Origin: Sipunculus nudus
Lineage: Eukaryota; Annelida; Sipuncula; Golfingiida; Sipunculidae
Direction: 5' to 3'
NCBI GenBank assembly: GCA_026874595.1
Contig: CM049318.1
Location: 49,998,750-50,062,749, forward strand
DNA length: 64,000 nt
The notes below the pieces were generated by a model. The model saw only the letters and a list, made by a program, of their open reading frames with translations. It did not search any database and was not told the origin of the DNA. Made by a program: the position numbers and the translations under genes. Positions 23,115 through 36,900 of this stretch are shown here, in pieces (positions within the stretch are counted from its first letter, which is position 1; each line of letters starts with the position of its first letter).

Positions 23115-26100
23115 ATCTGATCTTATCGTTTCTTATCTTCTGCATCGTTTGATTTTCAGCGATGGCCACTACTGTGATTATACCGAGACAACCAAAGACT
23201 CTAAGGAGGACAGATGCGGCAACTTTATGATGATGGTGTTGGACGGCTATAATCTAGACCGGAATGCCTCAGGTCTGAGTCACATGACCGACCAGCAGCT
23301 CCAGGGCTCCATCAGTCAATGGCAGGCCAGTCCTGACCAGAGCCCAACCTGCGTCTACGTCCGGTAAGAAAAACCATGATCCTCAGGTCACGCCAAAAAG
23401 TTCAGTGTTCTACAGACTCTTTGGAAAAAATATGGTGTTAGCGGGGAATTTATTATTATTTTGTAGGATCAAGTTAAGGTTGATAGGAAAATTATAATAT
23501 TTATTTCAGTTATTTAATGTTGGAAATAATGAACACAACATTCATCCATTTCTCTTATTTATATTTATATCTATACCAGTTCTGTCTTTAAACATGTCAG
23601 GTATTTTCTCAATGTTTTTTATTAAGGTTACTATTGAAGTATTATAAAAATATTGAACACTTTATACCAATGGTCAAGTAGTAGCCAGGCATCAAAAGGT
23701 TGTGTCTGAAATTTCTATGATTACACAAGTTTAACGTAAACAGAAACATACACAAAAATATAATTTACAAGCTGCAACTTTCTTTCTCTATGAATGGAAT
23801 CCTTCTCATTCACCAAATAGTTGATGTTTGACGTACAGATAATAAACCTCTGCAAGGTTGGGATGAATAAATTGTTTTATCATTTGATATTTAGTTCCCC
23901 TCTTTGCAGTTTTAGGCAAAAGTTCTGACAGGTTTTGATGAAATTTTGTGGAGGTTTAAAATAAAACCGAAAAAGAAATCCATCAAATTTTGAAGGTAAT
24001 CTGAATCACCATAATACGTTTAAATTCAAAGCGTTATTTCCCATTGATTCAAACGGCAGGTTCATTATAATAGAGATATTCATCGATTTTTGAGGACGGG
24101 TTTGTCCTTGAGTTAATCTCGGCTTTTAGATGACGTAGTGACAAGCCCTCCCTGTGTTGCTGTGTAGTTTAATTAGAATTCTAACGGAGCTTGTGGTCTC
24201 TGATAACTTTCTTTTTCTTTTTTTTACAGATATATTCGGCAGACAGTACGCAAGTGTTGTGGCGGCTGGAAAGGGGAAGGCTGCGATGAACGTAAGCCTG
24301 TTATTGACAAATAGATATATAATGTATCCTGTACTCTACTGTGCTATAACTATACGATATTATTCTATTCTATACTATACTTAACTGTACTATGCCTATA
24401 CTAAGTATATAAACGTAACAAAATATTATACTTTGTTACTAAATTACTTTAAATTACTTAACTAGTTTATACTGAGTATATAAACTTGACAAAATGCAAC
24501 GAAAGAAGTAAAATGCTTGTTAAAGTTATGCCTTTTCGACCTCTTAATATAACAATAAGTTGCACAAAAATGCTAAAAAGAAGATCACACATAGATATTC
24601 ACCAGGATGACCGGCATATAGTGCGATAATACACGGGAGTTTACATCATGTTGTTGTAGCTGAATGTAGCCTAGGCTGTGAAAACGGTGGTGTCTGTACA
24701 GCTCCCGGTGTCTGCTCCTGTCCAAGTGGATACGTCGGCTTGCGCTGTGAGGATTCACTAGACGGTAAGAAACTATACCTTTAGTAATACATTTAGTGAA
24801 CCAGATAACCTCGATAAAATGGTCGCATTTTCGAGGCAGTCGTCTAAGAGACACTATAAACGCTTCGATATCCGGCGTTTTTTTTTTTAATATTTGTAAT
24901 AATAAAAAGATATAGGAAAATAAATGTTGAATACGCTTTAAACCTATGTATATATGTACATCTCAGCGTGAATTTCTAAATTGTCCTAGGAACTGTCTTT
25001 AGTTAATGCTTTTAATTCTTTTGTTACTTAAGGCTAATCTTTTTATCTGTAAATTATCAATTTTGAATAGAATAAACTTGTCCAAAAGAAAATCTTGAGG
25101 AATTTAATTAATTACTTCTCTTGTATTGTGTAATCGAAATTGTGATATATATTCTGACACATTTTCCTTTCACTTTGGTATACGCCAGTTTATTTTAAGA
25201 ACAGTCCTATGACTTTAGAGAAAGTTGAAACCACATCAGCTAAAGACTTACCAAGATGAAACTTAGTTTTTTTTAAAATTAAACGGATATATCACCATCG
25301 TGTTGTAAAAAAAAATTATGCAAAATAAAGAAGCGTGTTTTTTGAGTATTCAATCATACGGCAACTTGTACATATCAAGATGTGACGACATAGAAATATA
25401 GGAAGTCACATGAAATCTGCCTCATTTTGAACCCGTTTGACCTTTGCGTTACTTTATGTTCTTTAACGTGTTTGGTTACTTTTTTAACGGTTACTTTACG
25501 TTTTAAGATAACATTTGTGATGTTTGCAGCAGTTACAGCTGAGCTCAAGTACTGTTACACCCGAAGCAGCTGTTTTGGAGACAAACCAGAGGGAGCTGAC
25601 GGTATTGTCATGACTCAGCAAGAGTGCTGCGACGGTAAAAAAGGCGGCGGCTGGGGGGTCCAAGGCCAGGAATGTAATGCTTGTCCAAAGGAAGGTGACG
25701 ATGATGAAGATGATGGCGGCTTCAATGGTCAACCATCCAGTAAGATTATCATTCTTTAATACTCATAACTTATATTTGCTTTATCTATATCTTATTTATG
25801 GCCACTATTCACTCTAAGATGTGGTCATGTTAGTGGTAACCATCGACAGAGCGCGATCACGTCACAGATAATAATGACGTCGCATTCAAACAGCTGTGTG
25901 GTGATATAGGGTGACTAATCTAAACAAAAACGAACGGCTCTTATTTCTTTATTTTTGTGTGCATGCATGTCCTCCCGTGCTACGATGTCACAGAAATTAA
26001 GTTGTTTTCAAACAGATTTTTATCATAAGAACGTTATTTACACTTATCAATGTGTACCTCTGCGTTAGGGGCCTAGTTCAATAACGGATTGAATGATCTC

Positions 26101-29100
26101 TGGAAATGTCAGATTATATATTCTGAATGTAATAAACAAAAATGTATGAAACAAACATGTTCTCAGCCTGGGAAAAGCTAGCATTGTTAAAACTCATTAT
26201 TTCCAAACTTAAGCTTATGTATATACGGGTAGTTTGAAATTAAATGATATGAAAAAAATATGATTCAAGTTATATAAACTAAAAAAAATGATATATCTCT
26301 TTTATATTGAAATATATGTAAATCTGGTATGTAAAGCAGATATAACAATAAAATGATACGTTCACGATAATAAGAAAATATCTAACAGTTACAAAATTAA
26401 TCTCAGAAAATTATTTTACAGTTGTTGACAACGACGCCGGCCTTGGATTCCGCACTTGTATAAGCTATGGCCCTAACTATTACCGCACATTTGATGGTTT
26501 GGAGTATCTGTTCTCTGGCCGATGTTCCTACACCGTGTTTAATGATGGTATCCGCTACGTGCTTGTGGAAATGGTTAACTGTCATAAATACAGCACCTGC
26601 CAGAAGGTAATGTTTTAATCTATCTGTCTGTCTATCTGTCTATATATAACTTTTTATGTTGTACGCAAGTGAATATACGTGATAATATAATTTCCATGAT
26701 ACGAAAATGTTCCGCCTATGAACATGAACAACGTGACGCCCACCCCCGGAAGCTTGCGTATTGGGATATTATAACTAGAGATGACCCTTTAGCTAAGACA
26801 TCAAGAGCATGCGATACTAACATTATTAATGCAAGCAAATTATCGCAGAGTCCCTTGAAGATACGGCATGGTTTAAACAATCACTCACACAACAAACACT
26901 AGCGCCCTCTGCTGAATACTATGTTAACTAAAGTTCTTTTAATGCAGCGATTGACCATCATGCCGAACCAGCAGGAGACCATTGTCGCCATGGGAGGCAA
27001 CATCACTGTCAACGGACAACCCATCAGTGTGTCAATGAGCAATGGCTATGCTTCTCCACACTCAGGTAAATATACTAACAGAACGAGTTTCTCAGTAGCT
27101 GACCCGGAGGTGGTTTAAAATCAATTTTTGTGGCCTCTGCCTTTTTTTCCGGAACTGAGGACCTTTCATTAGTCTTCTCTTGGTCGGAATCCCTCTCCTT
27201 CTAAAATTCTGGACCCGCCCTTGTTATTGTTATGTATGAGACCTGAGAAGACAAAAGCTGAATTCGAAAAGTCCTGCATTTAGAAACAGAGGATGGTAAC
27301 CGTTAATGATAAAAACAGCATGTCTCAAAATTTTTTAAACAGAAGCCCAGAGGGAGACAGTACTATGAAATAGCTATTTGTACTCTGGTTAGGATATGTA
27401 AATCTGTTGCTGCATTTGTTAATACTATCGGCTTCAGATTCATTCTTGTCCAGGAAGGCTTAATTTGGCAACATAGCACATCCGGGTCTTTCGCTGTAAT
27501 GATTAAAACACTGAAATCACGCGCCAGAATACAGCGTCGTCTGATTTAGGCTGGAATTCTTTATGGCCTTTTCCGGATTGAAAAGCATTTATTTATCAAA
27601 TAATAATCATAATATGATTTCTGATAAAGGTCCAGTAATATGCTAATTGATAAATGATAATAAATATTATAATTATCGGTGGTATCACTCGAACTATGTG
27701 ACGCAACTCCCCTATGCGGCCAAGCCTCGGAAATGACCATTTAAAGTCTTGAACAGTCTGGAACAATGCCAAGTGTGTCCTAAGGGATACCTTTTTAATA
27801 GTTAGCTGTGAATCAACACACATTTGACATTTTTCCACGAAGTGTCTGTCGCAACGCACCTATCAGAAACTACGCTTCTCTGTATAGGTGACTGAACTTT
27901 CAGCGCCATCTGTCGTATTTGGAATGAAACTCAAAATAATGGACATGAAACACTCTAGCACAGTCATGTAAAAAAATGGTTGTTTTAACAAGCCTGTTAT
28001 ATCTTATCATTGTCTTAAAATGCAAAATTCTTCCATTCAAAAAACTTCTCATCATTACAGGCACTCGTATCGAGGATCGTGGCGGCTTCTGGCTCCTGTC
28101 ATATGGCTTCATGAGGGTCAAGTGGGACGTTCTCTCCACATGGTATCTGACTTTGGACGAGAAGGCTAAAACAGAATCAGTCAACATGATCGGTCTATGT
28201 GGCAGTTACGATGGCAATCCATTGAGTAAGCCATTGAGTAACATTTAATACATGTACAAATCTCTTATATAATTAGGAAACTTATATAATTAGGAAGATT
28301 GTCAAAAGAATGCAATGCCTTTTTCCTAAAATATGGTAGTATATTAGAGCTTTTGGCTGCTTCTTTTGGGAAAAAAATACATTTCAGTATTGACTTTATT
28401 ACGATTATTACAGGATGAAAATATCTATTTTTTTTTCTAAATTAGGTTGAAAATAATTGCAGTGTTATAGATTTCGATATATTTTCGTTGTTGTACTTTT
28501 CCTGTTTTTTTTCACAAGCTATCCATATAAATCATGAAAAATATTCCAAAACATATTTTCAATCAAATGTAATGTGGATAAAAAAAGATGTGATCTGTAT
28601 TTCAGCACTAAATGCTTTTTTTTTAAATCGTGGTACTTGGTTTTACACATGTCTAGCTACACTGGTTCAGGATAGATATACATATGGTTTTTTACATCAG
28701 TTGATGTCCAAGGAATTTGTTACTGATGTTGATCCTGGTTCTGTTTATAGATGACATGAAGATGTTGAGCGGAAACATAGCTCGCACAGCTGCTGCCTTC
28801 GGCAACTCGTACAAGCTCCATTCAAGCGTAAGTCGGGTTCTTTTAAAGATTTGTTGAATTATGAATGCAAGAATATAGGAAAAAGCATGACTGATACATA
28901 TAATTATTATCATTTACGATGTCTTATATCAATAAATTATAAATTGCAATTTATCTACTGGTATGTGTGTAAACATATATTGAAATATATTGATTCAATA
29001 ATTGAACAGTTAATCGTTAAAATATTCAGTATTAAATGTATTTAATAAAAGATGTAAAGAGACAACTACTAAATAGGATATCATGATTCTTTCTCACAGT

Positions 29101-32100
29101 GCCCCGACGCCTCAAACAGTGAGTACATGTGCCAGACTCCAGAGATCGAACAGCAAGCTAAGCACGAGTGTGGCCGCCTGAGGGCTTCTCCATTCAGCTC
29201 CTGTCACAGCACGGTAAGCAGAGCTTTCCTCGGGCTTTACAAGGACTTTATTATTTAATGGCCCTTTTGTTTTTCAATTATTAATGCCATCTTGGGCCTA
29301 CGCTCAACAGCCCCCATCCTCTCTGTTCCATTTAAAATATAAAAAATAGAAATACACGTTTAATACAGAACAAAAATTGCATCTCACACGTTTGTTTCCC
29401 TTTTTCTGCATTCGGTACTGACTCAAAGCAGTACAATAATTATTGTTTTAGTTTGATCCCTGCAATGTAGAGACATAATTTAATTATCATGTTTTTATCT
29501 TCTGTAAATTTAAATATACTTGTTTTAAATCCAACATAAATATTAATTGTTTCTATGTTCTATAACTTATTGTATTTTTTATTACTGTCAAGCGCATAGA
29601 AACTTCATGTAATAATGCGCATCTAAGTATATATATTAATCATAATATTGTATAAAGTCTACTGGCATTCCCGGCACATTTGTCCACCTGGGCCAGGGTT
29701 TTGAGCCCCCCTCCCCCTTCGAAATTCCTTTATCCGCTCCTGCTAAATACGAGTCTTAATTTTTTTTTCTTGTTAACTTTAAACTGGTGCATGAATTGTA
29801 TTGATTTTTGCACGATAAATATAACCCGTCAAATTAAAATATGTTGATTTAGAGAATTATATATAAAGGAAGCTCCATTATTGAATACTTCATCGTAATT
29901 GTGTGTTATTTATGAACAAAGACAAAAAAGATTCAGTTTCAACGTTACTATTAACTTTATTCTCATCATGATAATTAGCATTAATACGAATTTAAACCTG
30001 TCACTAAACATACGTAACAAAGGTGTCAAATACATAATTTCAACGCATTCGTTTTTTTATTTACCTGTTGGTATGACTTCAGTTCTCCGTTGTATAAATA
30101 AAATAGCAATACAATGGATCGTCAAAGGAAGTTAGGTGAATGAAAAGTCAGATACCATATAATGGAATGAAGTCTTTCATTGCTAATGAGTAAGTAAATA
30201 AAATATATTTATAGCATCTTTGTTACCTTTGTTTAATGGCTAGCCAGCGGATGAATATATACGAAAGGAACACAATGTGCAATCTCTGTGTACTTCTGCC
30301 AGGTCGTTGTAAATCACTTTTACAACCGCTGCGTGAACGACTACTGCTCAGCGCACATGATGAACGGAGTAGAGGACCAGCAACAGGAAATGCAGGTGGC
30401 GCTGTGTAACTCCCTCAGCGCTTACAGCCAGGAGTGTTCCTCCCGCGGTGTCGTGGTGGAATGGAGAACAGCCAATCTCTGCCGTAAGTATCATAGATGT
30501 GACGTTATACGTGTTGTATTTGAGAGAAACAGTCTTCGGGTGTTTGTTTTAAATGAGACTGCTGGAAATTTTGTTCAGTTGCATCTACGTGTACTACCTT
30601 TTCCAATATATGCAGGCTAGTTGTACTACACACAGTACTGTAAAATGTAGAATTCACGTTTTTTTGTTTCCATTTTGAGGTAGTTTGCCTTTAGTCACTT
30701 TTAGTCATTTTGTATTTTATATAATAAAATGATATATCCATTTTTAAAAATACGGACTTGCTGACCCATAGGAGCTAACACCTTCGGCTTGAGAGGGTTG
30801 ATTCTTTCAGTCTTAGCTTTACATCTTTATACCAAAGTGAAAAATATATTGCAAGGAGAGCATATTATATCCGGCAAAAAAAAAAACAAGAAAGTGAAGT
30901 TTATCTTATTTCAGCATCAGCTTGCATTTACCTAAAGATTGATATACATTTTGATGGAATGTTTGTCATGAAACATATAAAGGGATATATGAAAGGAGAT
31001 ATTCTTGAATAGGGATTATGGAATTTTATACGAAAACTTTACGTGCCACCTTTCTCTCTTTCGCAGCTCGCTCTTGTCCAAATGCTATGCACTACACGGA
31101 GTGTGCCGCAGCTTGCCCAAGAACCTGTAACACCTTGTACAGCGTGATGCCCAGTGAGTGTGTGGGTCAGTGCTACCCAGGCTGTGAGTGCCCAGCTGGC
31201 ACTTTCATGCACAATAATAAGTGTATCGCCGCTGACGACTGCCCATGCTCATACCAGAAGAAAGACCACGAGCCAGGCAGCGTGGTCAAGATAGGCTGCA
31301 ATTCTTGGTGAGTGTCCATGTCAACATTTTCACGATTTCTGTTATTTACGGTATTATCTGCATCTGAGCGAAATTCTGTTTTCAGACGTTTAACAATTCA
31401 GATGGTATAAGTATCTCACGCCTCACGAAAACGGTAACTTGAATCATATTAGTGAAAATGCAACTGTTCTGGTGTGAAATCAGTTTTGCTTTATTAGAAA
31501 AAAAATAGTAATAATCCAGTAGGTTGTCATACACGAAGTGTTTCACGGAATGAACACAAGATGGCGCTGAGGCGCAGAAGTGGTTCTACAGTATTTAATA
31601 AGTGAGACATTTTAGGTATCCCATTACTAAGGGAAGATAGAGGGTTCGCATTTTCTTTTCAAAGCGCACTGTCATTACTTGAGATGAGAATGTACTTAGG
31701 CATTGGTTTGAGGCATTGGGTGGACATTTTCAAGCCCAGTAAAGACATAATTTTTTATTCAAAGACGCGCATGTGCGTCCTATAAAACACTCGTACTTTG
31801 ACAGGCTTAATACATTTAGTCCCAGGTAAAACCTGAACAAAAAACCGCAGAGGGAATGGTACCCGAAAGTCGACTAAACCGATTACAGCGTCAATGAAAC
31901 TGTTGTAAAAATTGTATTAATCTGAGCAAACTTACGCTTTTTTTTCACTAAAAAAAGTTTGTTGAAGTTATAATTAATATAAGTTAGTACTGAAGAATTT
32001 TGCCGACTGCTACTTTTCATTTGGCACTTCATTCAGAGTATCAGTTTTTAAGCCTTCCCAGCCCAGGCGATCTTAAAAACAAAATTTCTTACAATTCAGG

Positions 32101-33873
32101 TCTCTAGTTTGGTTCCATTAGTTCAGTATACTTTTTTTCTTCCAGCACATGCTCACGTGGTCGATGGGAGTGTACAAGGTCTACGTGCTCACACACATGC
32201 CACGTGATCGGTAACCAGCATTTCAAGACCTTTGACGGACACGAGTTCGAATTTCATGGTGGCGAATGTGAATATAACCTTCTGGAGGTAAGTGTACATC
32301 GAGATCATGCGCATATAAGAATTTACGAAACAATACTCTGTAGTTTCTCGCATGACAATGGAACTATAATTAAAGTCCATAATTATTAACACTGTTGCAA
32401 GTATTAGATTGATTTTTGGCCGGGTTACTCGGACATCGGCCATATGGAAGAAAGCACACGTCTTTAAACCAAAGAATTTGCATTAAACACTTTTATCAAA
32501 TTCCTATTTAAATTAATACTACATACAACAAATACATTAGGAACCTGTTTCGATAGAGTGACTTAAGTAATGTTTCGGACTACAGTCAAAAGGCATATTT
32601 CGATAAACATGGTCATTGTAATTACTTCATATAATTTTATCATTTATTTTGGCTAGCTATAAACTTGATACTATTATAATTATATTATTATATTTTAATA
32701 TTATTAATAATCTGATTGAAAAAAAAGTAAATTTAGATCTGTAATGAATATTTTTTACCTTTCGTAAATCAATAAATATGTTTTCCTTCCAATACAGCCA
32801 AACCCAGACATGATGGGAGATGACCCACGTGGACAACTCGTGATCAGCTATGAAGTCACGGACTGTACCGGAAAGTAAGTATTACAGAGAGTCACAGAAC
32901 ATCAGAGACCCGCTATGTTTTACTGACAGTATAACATACATATTGTTCCCACAGTTCTTTGATCCTCCTCAGGGAGCGAATGTCACCTGCAAGCCTGGAC
33001 CTTTCCTTTAAAAATTTCTTCCAAGCACTTTTTACGTGTTTAAAGTTAAATATGTGTAGAATTGTGGAAAAGCATCGGGGTTTTCAGTTGAAACATTCCC
33101 ATCCAATACTATCATTTAGACCAGATCGTTTATTATTGTATCGATATTTCAACGTTATGCATGTATGTTTGGCCCTCTATCATATTAATTTGTAATTGCT
33201 GATGCAAACTTTTCTTCATGAATGTATTACATGGTAGCTAAATGTAATCATTTTAACTATAATTTTAACACAGGTGTTATATTTTTTGTGTTAATATATA
33301 TATATAATTTTTTTTGTTATTATATTTTATCCAATTTTAATGGGAAATTACTTCAATTATCATGTATACTTACTTTATTATCAGGGGTATCATGTGCACA
33401 AAGAGTATCACCGTGAAACACCGTGAACACGTGGCAATCTTCAAGAAAGATTACTCTGTAATCATTGATGGTCAGATTCACAAGGATCCAATGTTTAACC
33501 CGTTCCATAGCGAGCACCTGTATATTAAGCGTGTGACATCACTCTTTATGATGGCTCGTGGATTTGGATTTACTATTCTGTATGATCCAAATGGCAGAGT
33601 GTACATCACGCTGGAACCATTCTTCTCTCGCAAGGTAGTTTTACCAAGTTTTTAGACTATGGCCACGTGGTCTTGTTGAAATTTTCAATATTACACCAGA
33701 ATAACAATATATTAGGTCATGGTAATTTTTGAGACATTTTAACAATGAATCTGGTATGAGTTGTTTTTCTAATTAATTTTATATATATATATCAAGAGTC
33801 TGTATTTTAATCATTTGGTAATGTCTCAGACATTTTTACAATGAATCTGGTATGAGCTGTTTTTCAAAATATT

Positions 33874-33928
<55 letters not shown>

Positions 33929-36900
33929 AGTCTGTATTTTAATCAGTTGTATATGCTATTATTGTATATAATAATCTGTTGGGGTGCTCCAATGTTGCTG
34001 ATAAGCGCCGGGGTGTATACTTAAACACACAATTAATTAACTTTAGATCAACATGACTGTGTTATTTTAACCTTTTGTAGATCCAAGGTCTATGTGGTAA
34101 CTACAACGGGGACATCAGTGACGAACAGATGGCAAAATCGGGCATCCTGCAGTCCGTTGCCTCATTTGGTCACAGCTACAGAAACAACCCACTCTGTTCC
34201 AGCCAGCCTCGCCCTGATCAGGACATCGAGCCGTGCGCCATCTTCATGCAGGTAAGCAAAGCGGACCTTGGACGCTGTGCCATGATGTCTTTTATTACAC
34301 GTTAGGACATCTGAAACAGATGTTTAGTGAATTACTTGTGATGTTACATTTGTGAGATTTAATGACCAAACATAATTACCTTATATGAAAATAGATTACC
34401 AAGTACCATTTCATTGCCATCGCCTTGGAGTAAAGCAGATTCTGCCTCTTTACATGGTTGGGTATAGTGAGATTTTCACTTTAAACCCATGATATTTAAA
34501 ATGTATAATGAAATCCTTCAATATTAGAGGACAGTGTATCAATATTTTGATTTCTTTCGGGCGACTGAAATGTATTTAGAATGCATGAGTTTTAGTCAAC
34601 AGAGTGAATGCAAATGGGACACAGAAAAATTCCCACAGGAAATTTTCAGTTGACAAAATATGGATCTGCTAACTTTTTTTATGCAACGTCACAGTAATAC
34701 CAATTTTGTCGATAAATTAAGGGATTTCATCAATGTACTGGTTGATATATAATTATGTTTACAAGATATCCTTCATAATGAATTTTACTCGACAAGTGAA
34801 CCTTGTTGTTCTTCTCATCTTTGTGGGCATTAACTATTTATATAATTTTGATAAATGTGATACGCTATTAACAACCGTGATTAATTGCATTTTTTTTTTA
34901 TTTCCATAACAGTCTGCATTAAAAGCTGAAGAATATTGCCAGCATGTTGGAAGTGCAGATATCTTTGGAGAGTGCCGCGCTGTTTTAGAATGGGAGAAGT
35001 ATCAAGATTTCTGTAAATACGATATGTGCTCCCAAAGCTCCGAGTCCGACTACACCCCCGTCTGTCTCATGGCTGCTGCCTTGTCCAAGGAATGCTATGC
35101 ACGTGGTGTTCAAGTGGACTGGTACAAAGACCCGACACTCAAGGCTCTGTGTGGAGGTAAGTCATCCGATCTATTTTCAAGTCTTTGTACATGCTTAACT
35201 ATGGGGTTTCCGAACACCGCCAACATCAAGATAAAATTTCTACTTCTAACATATTTTATATATAGTCTTTACAACAAAATGACAAAGTTTTTCCTCAGAA
35301 GGGGACTTTCCCACAAGAAAAGCCAGGGCAAGGAATGATTAGTCGCATACATATAATTACTCGGAGCCAGAAATGTTACAGTTGTTCCATCTTATAAGTA
35401 TTTACCTGAACAAAACGGTTTTACCTTAAAAAATTAGGAAGTGCACATGAAGCTAATATCCTGTCCCAACATTGCACAGGGGTGTTTTATTCTTATGACT
35501 GTCGTAAATGTGTATTCAAATATAAATATTTAATTTTTGTATTCGCAGGTACATCAGGATTCCAATGCCACGGAGGCCAGGAATACCAGGAGTGCGCCGA
35601 GACATGCAGCACCTGTGTTGACCAGCAGCTCCGAGAGTTCTCACTGAACTGTGAGGGAACTTGCGTCGCCGGTTGTATGTGTCCTCACCAGGAGCTCCTT
35701 GACAACGAGGGTACCTGCGTGCCAATCCAGGAGTGTCCATGTTATGACGCTTATGATGCTGCTAAACCATACAAAGAGCCAGGTGTCGTTGCCCGCCAGG
35801 CATGCTCAAACTGGTACGTGTTCTTATGAGGTCACACTGGCATAACTGGTATCCCTTCCAATGATACAGCCGCGGTTACAGGATAGTATTTCAAAAATTA
35901 TTATCTTTACACATTTGTAAGCGCTTAGCTGTATTCAAATACTACAAGGCTCTGAACTTTTAAAAAGCAATTTAAAAACCAAACATATCTTCGGCAATAT
36001 CCACTCAAAAGTAATAGTTAACCCACTTTCTATTAATATTAGAGAAGCCCCCCCCCCCCCCCCCCCCCACCCTCCCCCGCCACCAAGGACGGCGCTTTTC
36101 AGCCGTCTCAGATAGTATATGTTAAATATGTGTAACCAAAGTAATGACTGGAATTTAAATTATTTGGTTATATATTGGACAAAGCTAAATTATGGCACGA
36201 ACCAGACGCAAGCGATCAAAACATATTTTTCTTAATTTCAGTACCTGCGTGAATGCCACCTGGGATTGCGGTGATAAATCTTGTGCAGAGACGGTGACTT
36301 GCCCACAGAATCAGGTGTATCTCACCGCCACTAGACTGTGTGGAAACACCTGTGAGACTTATGGTCACACTGATGCCTGTGACAGCGAGATGGAGCGTGA
36401 AGGCTGTGGCTGTCCAACTGGCATGGTCATGAGACATGACGTAAGCAAATTTTACCCACAATCCTGTCCATTTTATATATTGAGGGCAGTTTCAATTAAT
36501 GCTAGTTTAGCCATTTGAAGTCTCACTAATCATGGTATTAGTAATTCTCTTAATGGTATTATAACTGTGCTTTAGTATCACAGTAATATACATGCCCGTA
36601 TGGTCTTCGTTTATAGGCAAGGAGTTTAATTTCCTGTATAAAAATGGTAAAGAAAAATACATGAATTATATATAAAAGCATCAATATATAAAAAATGCAT
36701 AACATTTTGAAACCAGATAGGTGTAAATAAGGTAATTAACCAGTTACCAATAGGTAACGTTTTTATATATTGGCTGTTCACCGCAAAAATAATGATAATT
36801 ATTAAACTATTGATTCACAACATTGTTTTTACAGGGTCATTGTGTGCAACCTGATACCTGCCCATGTTACTATAACGGAGAATTTTACGACAGAACCTCG

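Noticed and set aside
25496-25732. Minus-strand 78-residue frame
   Set aside because: Antisense shadow of exon 5.
32959-33195. 78-residue frame in intron 14
   Set aside because: It has no domain similarity and does not fit the exon phases on either side.
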